From positions 930,001 through 994,000 of the forward strand of contig JAJEBY010000016.1 in assembly GCA_022822305.1 (NCBI GenBank): a stretch of DNA of 64,000 nt. Reading direction: 5' to 3'. The notes under the pieces are model-generated. The model was given only the letters and a program-made list of their open reading frames with translations, did no database searches and was not told where the DNA came from. Below, piece by piece: positions 10,451 to 18,619 of the stretch. The position numbers and the translations under genes were made by a program. The stretch is from Anaerolineae bacterium. Its GTDB lineage: Bacteria > Chloroflexota > Anaerolineae > Aggregatilineales > Phototrophicaceae. How positions within the stretch are numbered: the stretch's first letter is position 1; each line of letters begins with the position of its first letter.

Positions 10451-11758
10451 ATGTATCCCCTACGCGTTAGTCATCGGCTACTCCTCACCATATTCATCAC
10501 GCAAAGCTTGTTTTCGGCATCGCAGATATCCATCATCACCTTGCATTCCATCGCCGCCGGCATCCTGGGCGGCGGAGATAGCACGGCCGGCATGCCAACG
10601 ACGGTTGTGACCTTTTCGACCGCGCTGACCGCTTACTTCTTTGGCATCTATCTTGGTCGCTTTGGACGGCGCATTGGACTGACGACATCTTATGCTCTGG
10701 GAGCGATGGGAGCATTCCTGGGCATTGTTGCGGTGCTCAACGGCAGCTTTCTCTTGCTGCTGATCAGCGCGGCCGGGATCGGCATGGGCAGAGCCGGGTC
10801 ACAAATGAGCCGCTTTGTCGTCGGCGAACTGTATCCCATCGACAAGCGCGCGCAAATGATCGGGCGGGTAGTCTTTGCCGGCACCATCGGCGCCATTTTT
10901 GGCCCCGCCCTGATCGAACCCGGAACGCGCATGGCTGCCTTTCTACGTGTTGACCTGCCGCCGGGACCGATCTTGGCAAGTTCGGATTTGCTCAGTTCAT
11001 TCATGCCGGTAGCCAACTTCAATCAGGGTCTGACCACCGGCCCATGGGTGATCGCCTGCGCCCTCTATTGTCTGGCGACGCTGATCTCGATCCTGTTCTT
11101 GCGGCCGGAACCCGCGGTCATCGCCAAACAATACAGCGAGCCCATAGCGGTCGAACGCGGCAAGAGGAACGGCGCGGGATTGATGGAGCTGCTGCGGCTG
11201 CCCAACGTCCAACTGGCGATCCTGTCGATGCTCATCTGCCAAACTGTCATGACCACGCTCATGACCATCACGCCCTGGCATATGCATCAATCAGATCACG
11301 GCAATTCGGTGGTATCGCTAGTGATTTCCGCGCATGTCTTTGGCATGTTCGGCTTGTCGGCTGTCACCGGTTATCTCATCGATCGCTACGGACGCATACC
11401 GATGATGGTGGTCGGGGGACTCACGCTCGTCGCCTCGACGATCATCGCGCCCCTTTCCACGCAGCTGCCCTACTTGCTCGCCGGACTGTTCCTGCTGGGC
11501 CTGGGTTGGAATTTCGGATACATCGCCGGCTCGTCCATGCTCGCGGATGCGCTCAGCGGATCTAACCGCACGCGCGTCGCCGGCTTCAACGATACCCTGG
11601 TCGCGTTCTGCGCCGGGCTAGGCACGCTGAGTTCAGGCTTCCTCTACGGTCTTGGGGGCTTTCTGCTGGTCAGCATTGGCGGCGGCGCCTTGGCGCTGGT
11701 TCTGCTGGCGTTGGTTCGGCAGCTGTCAACCAAGCAGATATCGCTGCAAGCCACCTAG
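10451..11758 (+). CDS. MFS transporter
   Basis: A 435-residue integral membrane protein with about 12 predicted helices. Two MFS loop 2-3-like motifs are visible: GRFGRRIG near residue 65 and DRYGRIPM in the second half, as expected for the duplicated six-helix fold. The substrate cannot be told; the general look is that of a drug/metabolite exporter. GGAG at 10439-10442 lies eight bases before the ATG. It follows aconitase after 72 bases and may be read from the same transcript. It ends convergently on a minus-strand membrane protein gene, overlapping it by four bases. Confidence 0.85.
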   Translation: MYPLRVSHRLLLTIFITQSLFSASQISIITLHSIAAGILGGGDSTAGMPTTVVTFSTALTAYFFGIYLGRFGRRIGLTTSYALGAMGAFLGIVAVLNGSFLLLLISAAGIGMGRAGSQMSRFVVGELYPIDKRAQMIGRVVFAGTIGAIFGPALIEPGTRMAAFLRVDLPPGPILASSDLLSSFMPVANFNQGLTTGPWVIACALYCLATLISILFLRPEPAVIAKQYSEPIAVERGKRNGAGLMELLRLPNVQLAILSMLICQTVMTTLMTITPWHMHQSDHGNSVVSLVISAHVFGMFGLSAVTGYLIDRYGRIPMMVVGGLTLVASTIIAPLSTQLPYLLAGLFLLGLGWNFGYIAGSSMLADALSGSNRTRVAGFNDTLVAFCAGLGTLSSGFLYGLGGFLLVSIGGGALALVLLALVRQLSTKQISLQAT

Positions 11759-12189
11759 ATTTCATCGCGGTCGCGCAAGAAGTATTGTTGCTCCACAATC
11801 GCCAACCAGGCGACTCCAATGATCAGCGTTGAACTGCCGAAAGCCAGGGCAGTGATGATCGCATTCGCGATGGGAATCGTTTCCAGAATCTCACGCAATA
11901 AGGCTTGCGCCAACCGGATGCCGATATAACCGGCTAATCCGCCGCCCAGAATAACGACGCCGGTCGTCTGCAGCATGCGCGCCAAGTCTTGAGCCGAAAG
12001 CTCATCGTCAAAGTACTTGCGATAAATCTCGAGGCACATCCAGGCATCGGCGATTGAGATGCCCAACTGCTTGGCCAATTCCAGGCTCGGACCCGGAACC
12101 GCGCCGGTCAATGCCGCGCCGCCCATGGTCTGTGTGATCTTCACCAGGGCTTCGTAGCGCTTCTTCTGTAAATCCGAATGATCGGCCAT
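11755..12189 (-). CDS. DUF697/YcjF-like membrane protein
   Basis: A 144-residue protein with a soluble helical N-terminal half (residues 1-75) and two hydrophobic helices, around residues 78-100 and 108-135. The pattern of a helical segment, a YGV/LGIS-type turn, then a Gly-rich helix and a helix after an IP motif resembles the DUF697/YcjF family, often found with GTPases. That is a weak, memory-based match. I prefer the ATG at 12189 to the longer start at 12243, because the latter would run into the region just upstream of RNase H. No partner GTPase is nearby. Function unknown. Confidence 0.6.
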   Translation of the reverse strand: MADHSDLQKKRYEALVKITQTMGGAALTGAVPGPSLELAKQLGISIADAWMCLEIYRKYFDDELSAQDLARMLQTTGVVILGGGLAGYIGIRLAQALLREILETIPIANAIITALAFGSSTLIIGVAWLAIVEQQYFLRDRDEI

Positions 12190-12223
12190 CACTGAATTCG
12201 ATGCCTGTGAGACAAAAGTCGAA

Positions 12224-12229
12224 TATGAT
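12224..12229 (+). promoter_or_regulatory. Possible -10 box for the RNase H gene
   Basis: TATGAT lies 37 bases before the proposed ATG at 12267. Transcription from it would begin near 12236, which excludes the longer reading frame starting at 12201. No clear -35 box was found. Confidence 0.25.
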
Positions 12230-12266
12230 AGACTCCAAACCAATCTTAATGCAATCGGTCGGCGAG

Positions 12267-13151
12267 ATGCAAATCACGATTTACACGGACGGCGCCTGTG
12301 ACCACCACGCAGAAAACCGACCGGGCGGCTGGGCGGCGATCCTGCGAGCAACTGACGAACATGGCAAGGCGCTCAAGGAAACGGTGATCAGCGGCGGCGC
12401 GGAAAATACGACAAACAATCAGATGGAATTGACCGCCGTAATCGAGGGCTTGAAGAAACTTCTGAGTCCGTCGCGCGTCACGATTGTCACCGATTCACGC
12501 TATGTCATCGATATCGCAAGCGAACAAAAGCGCAAGCGCAAGAACGCCGCGCTCTGGAACGCGTTCTCCGCTGCTTCGGCAGATCATCATATCCAATGGA
12601 GATACATCGAGGGCCATAGCGGCCACCTCTTCAACGAACGATGCGACAAGCTGGCTGTCGCTGAAAAGAATCGTCTTGTAAGAAATGGAGATACTGGCGA
12701 TCGTAATTCGATGCCGCACGCCGATATCCAAATCTATCTGTCTACTGCCTATTCGAGAAAGCGCAAGTCCTCCGCATATTCTGCCGTCGTCGTTTCTAGA
12801 CAGGTATCTGCAGACAAGAGCGGAATTCTGCCCGGCAAAACCGAGCTCGAATGCGTGCTGGTCGGCGCGCTTGCCTGCCTGCGCGAATTGCCAGCGGATC
12901 AATCAGTGACCGTTTTCACCGCCCAGGAGTATCTATCGAAGGGCATGACACAGTGGCTGCCCGGCTGGAACGCGCGCGGATGGAAAACCAAAACCGGCGA
13001 GCCCGTGAAGTATAAATCTCACTGGCAAGCGCTTTGGCAAGCGTGCCAACAGCGACGAGTTGCCTTTGCATTTGTGAAGGCTCGCGACGATGAGCCTAAT
13101 TTTACGCGCGGCAAATCGCACTGCGTTGAACTGCTCAATAGCGCCGGTTAG
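12267..13151 (+). CDS. Two-domain RNase H: active HI domain plus degenerate second domain
   Basis: The product has 294 residues, about twice a normal RNase HI. Residues 1-135 are a catalytic RNase HI with Asp8 (TDG), Glu54 (NQMEL), Asp76 (TDSRYV), His117 (GHSGH) and Asp127 (ERCDKLA). It lacks the usual basic protrusion, having only a short KRKRK loop at 88-92. Residues 150-294 align by eye with another RNase H: a YLSTAYS strand where TDG should be, TELE near 192-195 with Glu193 kept, and FTAQEYL where TDSQYV should be. A complete basic handle then follows (about 226-253, TQWLPGWNARGWKTK). Its aspartates and histidine are replaced, so it should not cleave. The enzyme should cut RNA in RNA-DNA hybrids, with the second domain perhaps binding substrate. 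ATG at 12249 is an alternative start. Confidence 0.85.
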   Translation: MQITIYTDGACDHHAENRPGGWAAILRATDEHGKALKETVISGGAENTTNNQMELTAVIEGLKKLLSPSRVTIVTDSRYVIDIASEQKRKRKNAALWNAFSAASADHHIQWRYIEGHSGHLFNERCDKLAVAEKNRLVRNGDTGDRNSMPHADIQIYLSTAYSRKRKSSAYSAVVVSRQVSADKSGILPGKTELECVLVGALACLRELPADQSVTVFTAQEYLSKGMTQWLPGWNARGWKTKTGEPVKYKSHWQALWQACQQRRVAFAFVKARDDEPNFTRGKSHCVELLNSAG

Positions 13152-13192
13152 CAACATGACTTTGACGGAAATACGCTGACAGGAAATCTCAC

Positions 13193-14359
13193 ATGCCCAG
13201 TTTTGCCCGACGCGTAGCCAGCTTTGGCACGACTATCTTCACGGAGATTAATCAGTTGGCGGCACAGCACCAAGCCGTCAATTTGGGACAAGGACGACCC
13301 GATTTTGACGGTCCGCCAGAAATCATCGACGCGGCCGTGCGCGCGCTGCACAGCGACACCGCCAATCAATACGCGCCCAGCCCGGGACTGCCGGAATTGC
13401 GCGAGGGCATAGCCAGGCATGCGGGCGTATTCTATGATCTGGATGTCGATCCAAATGCCGGCGTCATCGTCACCGCCGGCGCCACCCAGGGTATCTTCAG
13501 CGCTATCATGGGCCTGATAGATCCCGGCGACGAAGTCATCATCATCGAGCCTTATTACGACAGCTATGTGCCGGGCGTGCAGATGGCTGGCGGCAAACCC
13601 GTTTATGTGCCGATGCATCCGCCCGCCTGGACGTTTGACGCGGACGAACTGCGCGCCGCCTTCAGCCATTCAACCCGAGCCATCATTCTCAATACGCCGA
13701 ACAATCCCACAGGACGTGTCTATACGCGCGCCGAGCTGCAGTTGATCGCCGATCTATGCATCGAATACGATGTCATCGTCATTTCAGATGAAGTCTATGA
13801 GCACTTGATTTTCGAAGGCCATCAGCATGTCGCCATCGCCTCTCTCGACGGCATGTTTGAGCGCACCGTCACCGTAGGCAGCGCTGGGAAAACCTTCGGC
13901 ATGACCGGCTGGAAGATCGGCTGGGTATACGGTATGCCGGAGCTGGTCACCGGCGTCTGGCGCGCGCACCAATTCATCACCTTCGCCGCCAACCACCCCA
14001 CGCAAGCTGCGGTGGCCTATGCCTTCACGTTGGGCAACAGCTATTACGAAGAATATCAAGCGCTCTACAGCCACAAGCGCGAATTGGTGATGCAGGTCAT
14101 CAACGCGGCCGGCATGTCCGCCATACAGCCCGAAGGCACCTACTTCATCATGGGCGACTTTTCTGAAGTCTTCGATGGCAACGATGTAGAATTCTGCAAG
14201 TATCTCATTGAACAAATCGGCGTCGCGACCATACCGCCGTCCGCATTCTTCAGCGAGAAACACCGCAAACACGCCGAGAACCACGTTCGCTTTGCCTTCT
14301 GCAAGAGCGATGAAACCCTGGAGCGCGCCGCCGAGCGGATGAGGCGACTACGGACTTGA
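13193..14359 (+). CDS. Class I/II PLP-dependent aminotransferase
   Basis: A 388-residue fold-type I aminotransferase. The PLP lysine is Lys233 in SAGKTFGMTGWKIGW, and the NTPNNPTG loop and DEVYEHL block are present. The sequence features (NLGQGRPDFDGP at the N-terminus, GMTGWKIGWVYG) fit the kynurenine/glutamine transaminase K and methionine aminotransferase group rather than AspC. It transfers amino groups from aromatic or sulfur amino acids to 2-oxoacids in the cytoplasm; the exact substrate is open. AGGAAA precedes the ATG. It lies 41 bases after the RNase H gene on the same strand. Confidence 0.87.
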   Translation: MPSFARRVASFGTTIFTEINQLAAQHQAVNLGQGRPDFDGPPEIIDAAVRALHSDTANQYAPSPGLPELREGIARHAGVFYDLDVDPNAGVIVTAGATQGIFSAIMGLIDPGDEVIIIEPYYDSYVPGVQMAGGKPVYVPMHPPAWTFDADELRAAFSHSTRAIILNTPNNPTGRVYTRAELQLIADLCIEYDVIVISDEVYEHLIFEGHQHVAIASLDGMFERTVTVGSAGKTFGMTGWKIGWVYGMPELVTGVWRAHQFITFAANHPTQAAVAYAFTLGNSYYEEYQALYSHKRELVMQVINAAGMSAIQPEGTYFIMGDFSEVFDGNDVEFCKYLIEQIGVATIPPSAFFSEKHRKHAENHVRFAFCKSDETLERAAERMRRLRT

Positions 14360-14424
14360 AGGAAGTGGCATCCATGATACGTGGACTGGGTATATCATAA
14401 GTTGAATCAGGTTAGGAGCTTACA

Positions 14425-14769
14425 ATGTGCATGCAGTTGGTTGGCTGGGCTTTGTTGGCTGTTGTTGTTGGCGGGGTGATAGGATCCGCTTCTCCCGGGC
14501 TAGGAGTAATAGCGTTCGTAGCGATTCTTATGTTTGGCGCAATAAAAGGCAATTCTACACAAACCCAAAAGAAAGAGCGCGAAACTGAATTGACAAAGGC
14601 GCTATGGCTTGCGAGAGATGCTGGCGCAATCGAGACGGATGACCGGAATCGCTACAGGATCATAGACCAGGATTCCTTCGACGAGTTGCCAGCGGAAATA
14701 CGCATGACACTTGACCTAAGTGGAACAAAGGCCAAAAGCGCGACAAGAAAGAAAAAGCAAGAAGTTTAG
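14425..14769 (+). CDS. Small membrane protein, unknown function
   Basis: The 114-residue product has two hydrophobic helices near residues 5-20 and 24-42, joined by a Gly/Ser-rich turn, then a charged, mostly helical cytoplasmic part ending in a Lys-rich tail (KSATRKKKQEV). AGGAG at 14414-14418 sits six bases before the ATG, a strong translation signal that supports it as real. I do not recognise a family. It is flanked by the aminotransferase and a GntR regulator. Confidence 0.6.
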   Translation: MCMQLVGWALLAVVVGGVIGSASPGLGVIAFVAILMFGAIKGNSTQTQKKERETELTKALWLARDAGAIETDDRNRYRIIDQDSFDELPAEIRMTLDLSGTKAKSATRKKKQEV

Positions 14770-14838
14770 CTATGGCTGTCGATTGTTCCAATTGTACAAG
14801 CAACCTGTGAGACTCTAAGAAATCTCCCAAACTCCAAC

Positions 14839-14866
14839 TTTACAGATGTCTATTCAATGATATAAT
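14839..14866 (+). promoter_or_regulatory. Strong promoter of the GntR regulator
   Basis: TTTACA (14839-14844) and a consensus TATAAT (14861-14866) are 16 bases apart, the best sigma-70-type promoter in the window. Transcription would begin near 14873, about 30 bases upstream of the regulator's ATG. Confidence 0.65.
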
Positions 14867-14875
14867 TTATATCAT
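14857..14875. promoter_or_regulatory. 19-bp palindromic operator over the -10 box
   Basis: ATGATATAA and TTATATCAT form perfect 9-bp arms around one central base. The palindrome covers the whole TATAAT box and the probable transcription start, so a protein bound here would block the promoter. The natural candidate is the GntR-family protein encoded 29 bases downstream, acting as an autorepressor. Confidence 0.55.
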
Positions 14876-14903
14876 CTACCGATTAATCGTATTCATCTGA
14901 CGA

Positions 14904-15599
14904 ATGACCATCGTGAACCTTGGCTCTGACTTCCTCAATTTTATCGTTCACAAGGGTTACCAACCCGGCGACCTGCTGCCGTCGATACAAGAATTGACCA
15001 ACGACGCCCATCTGGATATGAGCGCCAACAAAGTCCGCGAGCAACTGGAAGTCGCGCGCGCGATGGGCTGGGTCGAGGTGCGTTCGAAGCGCGGCACGCG
15101 CGTCAAGGAATACGCCTTTACACCGGCCGTCCGCCTGAGCGCGCTATATGCGTTGGCTTGTGGCGAGCGATTTGAGTCCTTTGCGTCGCTGCGCAATCAC
15201 GTCGAATCAGCTTACTGGAACGAAGCCTGTGCTCTGTTGAGTGACGAAGACCTGAGCATTATGCAGGGCTGCATCGACGAAGCCCATCAGAAGCTGGATT
15301 CGCCTCCGATTCACATACCAAATCCCGAGCACAGACGCTTCCACATGACAGTCTTTAAGCATTTGGATAACACCTTCGTCCTCGGCATCCTGGAAGCCTA
15401 CTGGGATCTTTACGAGGAAGTCGGCATCAATCGCTATATGGACTACAGCTACTTGCGACAAGTATGGGATTATCACTCCAGGATTCTGGAGCGTATCAAA
15501 GCAGGGCAGTTTGACGATGCTCGGCAAGCGTTTGAGGAGCACACGCGGTTACTGCGCCATGAGCCTCATAACGCCTCGTGGGAGATGGAAAGGGGTTAG
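14904..15599 (+). CDS. GntR family regulator, FCD (FadR-like) subfamily
   Basis: A 231-residue transcription regulator. Residues 1-72 form the winged helix-turn-helix, including LLPSIQEL and a recognition helix region SANKVREQLEVARAMGWVEV, followed by the RGTRV wing. Residues 80-225 are all-helical and fit the FCD ligand domain, with His residues in RRFHMTVFKHLD and YHSRI that could bind a metal or carboxylate ligand. FCD regulators commonly sense organic acids or sugar acids. It sits immediately upstream of korA-korB, so control of that operon as well as itself is plausible. The ribosome binding site is weak. Confidence 0.85.
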   Translation: MTIVNLGSDFLNFIVHKGYQPGDLLPSIQELTNDAHLDMSANKVREQLEVARAMGWVEVRSKRGTRVKEYAFTPAVRLSALYALACGERFESFASLRNHVESAYWNEACALLSDEDLSIMQGCIDEAHQKLDSPPIHIPNPEHRRFHMTVFKHLDNTFVLGILEAYWDLYEEVGINRYMDYSYLRQVWDYHSRILERIKAGQFDDARQAFEEHTRLLRHEPHNASWEMERG

Positions 15600-15679
15600 C
15601 CAAACGCTGCCCATCCTGATTGATCAGATCTGCAAGAATTCCTGAAAGGAGTCATGCGCAGCGGATTGCGCATTATCGT

Positions 15680-17512
15680 ATGGCTATCAACGTACAGTCT
15701 CAACCTAAACTTCAAGACCGCCAGGCGGTCATCAACGACTTCGCCTTCTCCGTGGCCACCAAGAATGGCTCGGGCAGCCAGACATCAAACAATGTGCTGG
15801 TGAAATCGCTATTTCAAATGGGAATCCCTGTGAGCGGCAAGAATCTCTTCCCTTCCAATATCAAGGGCTTGCCCACCTGGTATACCATCCGCGCCAGCAA
15901 AGATGGCTACACCGCCCGCAAAGCCATTACCGAGATCGTCGTGGCCTACAACAATGACACCGCCCCGGAAGATGTCTCCAATTTGCCGGTTGGCGGCGTC
16001 TGCGTCACAACCGACAAGATCGCGCGCGTGATCAAGCAGCGCGACGATATCTCCTACTACGAGATTCCGGTCGCCAAGCTGATGAAGCAGACAGAGGTGC
16101 CCTCCGCGTTTCGCAAGCTAGTCGAGAATATGACTTACGTGGGCGCCGTTGCGCGTCTATTCAGCATCCCGCTCGAGACCATCTACGATGTGCTGCTGGC
16201 CAATTTCAAGGGCCGCGAGAAGCCGGCAAAGATGAACTTTGACGTCATCCAACTGGCCTATGACTGGACCGCGGAGAACATCGAGAAAACCGATCCCTAT
16301 CGCTTTGAGGCCATGGATGGCACGACCGGCAAGATCATGATGACCGGCAACGATGCGGGCGCGCTCGGCTCAATTTTTGGCGGCGTCAACGTGGTGGCGT
16401 GGTATCCAATTACGCCCTCAACCAGCTTTGTTGACGGCATCATCAGCTTCCGTCACTTGCGGCAAAACGAGAAAAAAGAAAACACCGTCGCCATCGTGCA
16501 GGCAGAAGACGAATTGGCCGCCGCAGGCATCGTCGTCGGCGCCGGCTGGGCGGGAAGCCGCTCGCTCACGTCAACCAGCGGTCCCGGAATCAGCTTGATG
16601 GCGGAATTCGCCGGACTGGCGTACTTCGCGGAGATTCCGTCTGTGTTCTGGAATATCACACGCATGGGACCCAGCACGGGCTTGCCCACCCGCACCAGCC
16701 AGGGCGATCTCCTGTTCACGCACTTCCTGGGCCACGGCGACAGCCGGCAGATTTGTCTGCTGCCCGGCAACCTGCAGGAAGCATTCGAATTCGGCTGGAA
16801 ATCATTTGACATCGCGGAAGCCTTGCAGACGCCGGTCTTCGTCGTCAGCGATCTGGATCTGGGCATGAACAACTGGCTGTCCGATCCCTTTGAATACCCC
16901 GACCAGCCGATAGAACGCGGCAAAGTCCTGGATGCCGAGAGCTTGCAAGCCTTTATCGATGAACATGGCAAATGGGGCCGTTATCTGGATGTCGACGGCG
17001 ACGGCATTCCCTACCGCACGGTTCCAGGCACGGACCACGCATTCTCCGCCTATTTCGCGCGCGGCACCGGCCACAATGACATGGCCGTCTATAGCGAACG
17101 CAGCGACGACTGGATCGACAACATGAACCGGCTGAGCCTCAAGATGGAGTCCGCGCGGAAAATGCTGCCCCAGCCGATAGTTGACGACGCTGCCGTCGCC
17201 GATATCGGCATAATCAGTTTCGGCACCAACGACGATGCGATTCGAGAAGCGCGCGCCTGGCTATCAAATGACGGCATCGAAACCGACTACTTGCGAGTCC
17301 GGGCCTTGCCTTTGTCAGACACGGTTGGTGAATTCATCGCCGGGCACAAAAGCGTATTCATCATCGAAAACAACTTCGACGGCCAACTCAATCAACTGAT
17401 CCACATGGAGAGCACGAGCGATATCACACATTTGCGCGCTCTGAAACTAGGCGATGGCCTGCCGATGACGCCAAGCTGGATCTACGAGAATATCAGGGAA
17501 CAGGAAGGTTAA
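15680..17512 (+). CDS. korA: 2-oxoacid:ferredoxin oxidoreductase, gamma-alpha fused subunit
   Basis: A 610-residue subunit of the CoA-dependent oxidoreductase that decarboxylates 2-oxoglutarate or a similar 2-oxoacid and passes electrons to ferredoxin. The N-terminal part (about 1-190) is the gamma domain, with the GSGSQTSNN motif and GIPVSGKNLFPSNI. The alpha domain follows from about residue 220, with GNDAGALGSIFGGVNVVAWY and PITPSTSFVDG. This gamma-alpha order is that of KorA-type two-subunit enzymes. A frame-consistent TTG at 15620 exists, but the ATG at 15680 gives the normal N-terminus. A strong AAAGGAG at 15646-15651 is too far away to serve it well. korB begins three bases after the stop. 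Confidence 0.92.
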   Translation: MAINVQSQPKLQDRQAVINDFAFSVATKNGSGSQTSNNVLVKSLFQMGIPVSGKNLFPSNIKGLPTWYTIRASKDGYTARKAITEIVVAYNNDTAPEDVSNLPVGGVCVTTDKIARVIKQRDDISYYEIPVAKLMKQTEVPSAFRKLVENMTYVGAVARLFSIPLETIYDVLLANFKGREKPAKMNFDVIQLAYDWTAENIEKTDPYRFEAMDGTTGKIMMTGNDAGALGSIFGGVNVVAWYPITPSTSFVDGIISFRHLRQNEKKENTVAIVQAEDELAAAGIVVGAGWAGSRSLTSTSGPGISLMAEFAGLAYFAEIPSVFWNITRMGPSTGLPTRTSQGDLLFTHFLGHGDSRQICLLPGNLQEAFEFGWKSFDIAEALQTPVFVVSDLDLGMNNWLSDPFEYPDQPIERGKVLDAESLQAFIDEHGKWGRYLDVDGDGIPYRTVPGTDHAFSAYFARGTGHNDMAVYSERSDDWIDNMNRLSLKMESARKMLPQPIVDDAAVADIGIISFGTNDDAIREARAWLSNDGIETDYLRVRALPLSDTVGEFIAGHKSVFIIENNFDGQLNQLIHMESTSDITHLRALKLGDGLPMTPSWIYENIREQEG

Positions 17513-17514
17513 TC

Positions 17515-18561
17515 ATGCCCCCGCGCACCAATCACCTAGGTTTGAGCCGCAACCAATACAAAGGCCGACCGAGCACGCTCTGCCCCGGCTGCGGTCATGA
17601 CTCGATATCCAATCAGATTATCTCGGTCGCCTACGAAATGGGCATCGAGCAACACAAGTTCATCAAGGTCAGCGGCATCGGCTGTTCCAGTAAGACGCCC
17701 GCCTACTTCCTGGGGGGATCCCACGGCTTCAACGCCTTGCACGGGCGGATGCCTTCGGTCGTCACCGGCGCGCTGCTGGCAAACAAAGATCTCGAGTGCG
17801 TCGCCGTCAGTGGCGATGGCGACAGCGGCTCAATCGGCATGGGTCAATTCAAACACGTGATCCGCCGCAACGTGCCTTTCGTTTACATCATCGAGAACAA
17901 TGGCGTCTATGGGCTGACCAAAGGTCAATTCTCCGCCACTGCCGATGAAGGCCAATTCCTGAAATATTATGGCACGAACGACATGCCGCCGATCGACCTG
18001 GCCCTGGAAGCCGTGATCGCCGGCGCGACCTTTGTCGCGCGCAGTTTCAGCGGAGACGCCAAGCAGGTGCAGGCGCTCTTGCAGGCCGCCATCCGCCATC
18101 ACGGGACGGCCGTGCTCGATATCATCAGCCCCTGCGTCACCTTCAATAACGCCGAAACCTCAACCAAGAGCTATCCCTACGGCAGAGACCACGAAATCCC
18201 CTTGCACGAGATCCAGATTCTCGCTCCGGATTATGTGGACGCCAAAGAGGAGATCGAGATCGGCGACTATGAAGCCGGCGATATCATCGATGTTGAAATG
18301 CACGATGGCAGCTTCGTCAGGCTCAAGAAGCTCGACAACGACCACGATCCTCGCAATCGCCGCATGGCCATGGAAGTGCTTGAACGGTCAATGCGCGAGC
18401 AGATCTTCATGACCGGCCTGCTCTACTATGAAGAGCCCAGACCAACCCTGGCCGATACCGAGCAGCTGGTGGATACGCCCTTGGCGCAACTCGACGCAAA
18501 CAGCCTTCGGCCATCGCCGCAGGCCTTGGACCAAGTCATGGGCAGCCTTATGGCCAGCTAG
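17515..18561 (+). CDS. korB: 2-oxoacid:ferredoxin oxidoreductase, beta (TPP) subunit
   Basis: A 348-residue thiamine-diphosphate-binding subunit that partners korA. The N-terminal CPGCGH (Cys23, Cys26) is typical of KorB. The TPP/Mg motif starts with GDGDSGS at residues 100-106 and ends with IIENNGVYGLTKGQ about 30 residues on. KorA/KorB pairs of this size usually prefer 2-oxoglutarate, but pyruvate or branched-chain 2-oxoacids cannot be excluded. There is no separate ferredoxin-like delta subunit, as is usual in the two-subunit class, so an external ferredoxin must accept the electrons. Confidence 0.93.
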   Translation: MPPRTNHLGLSRNQYKGRPSTLCPGCGHDSISNQIISVAYEMGIEQHKFIKVSGIGCSSKTPAYFLGGSHGFNALHGRMPSVVTGALLANKDLECVAVSGDGDSGSIGMGQFKHVIRRNVPFVYIIENNGVYGLTKGQFSATADEGQFLKYYGTNDMPPIDLALEAVIAGATFVARSFSGDAKQVQALLQAAIRHHGTAVLDIISPCVTFNNAETSTKSYPYGRDHEIPLHEIQILAPDYVDAKEEIEIGDYEAGDIIDVEMHDGSFVRLKKLDNDHDPRNRRMAMEVLERSMREQIFMTGLLYYEEPRPTLADTEQLVDTPLAQLDANSLRPSPQALDQVMGSLMAS

Positions 18562-18571
18562 AAAAAGCAAA

Positions 18572-18596
18572 GAGACCGACACAATGTGTCGGTCTC
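18572..18596 (-). terminator. Terminator of the sulfur-carrier operon
   Basis: GAGACCGACAC and GTGTCGGTCTC form a perfect 11-bp stem with a 3-base loop. Read on the minus strand it is followed by TTTGCTTTTTC, a T-rich tract, which fits termination after the MoeZ-like gene ending at 18620. The stem may also stop korB transcripts from the other side, although the T tract is poor in that direction. Confidence 0.75.
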
Positions 18597-18619
18597 CCCA
18601 TCTGCTCAACTCCCCAGCT

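Noticed and set aside
15646-15700. AAAGGAG with an ATG at 15654 as a gene start
   Set aside because: The spacing is only two bases, and the frame differs from korA and gives no recognisable protein. The korA start is kept at 15680, although its own ribosome binding site is weak.
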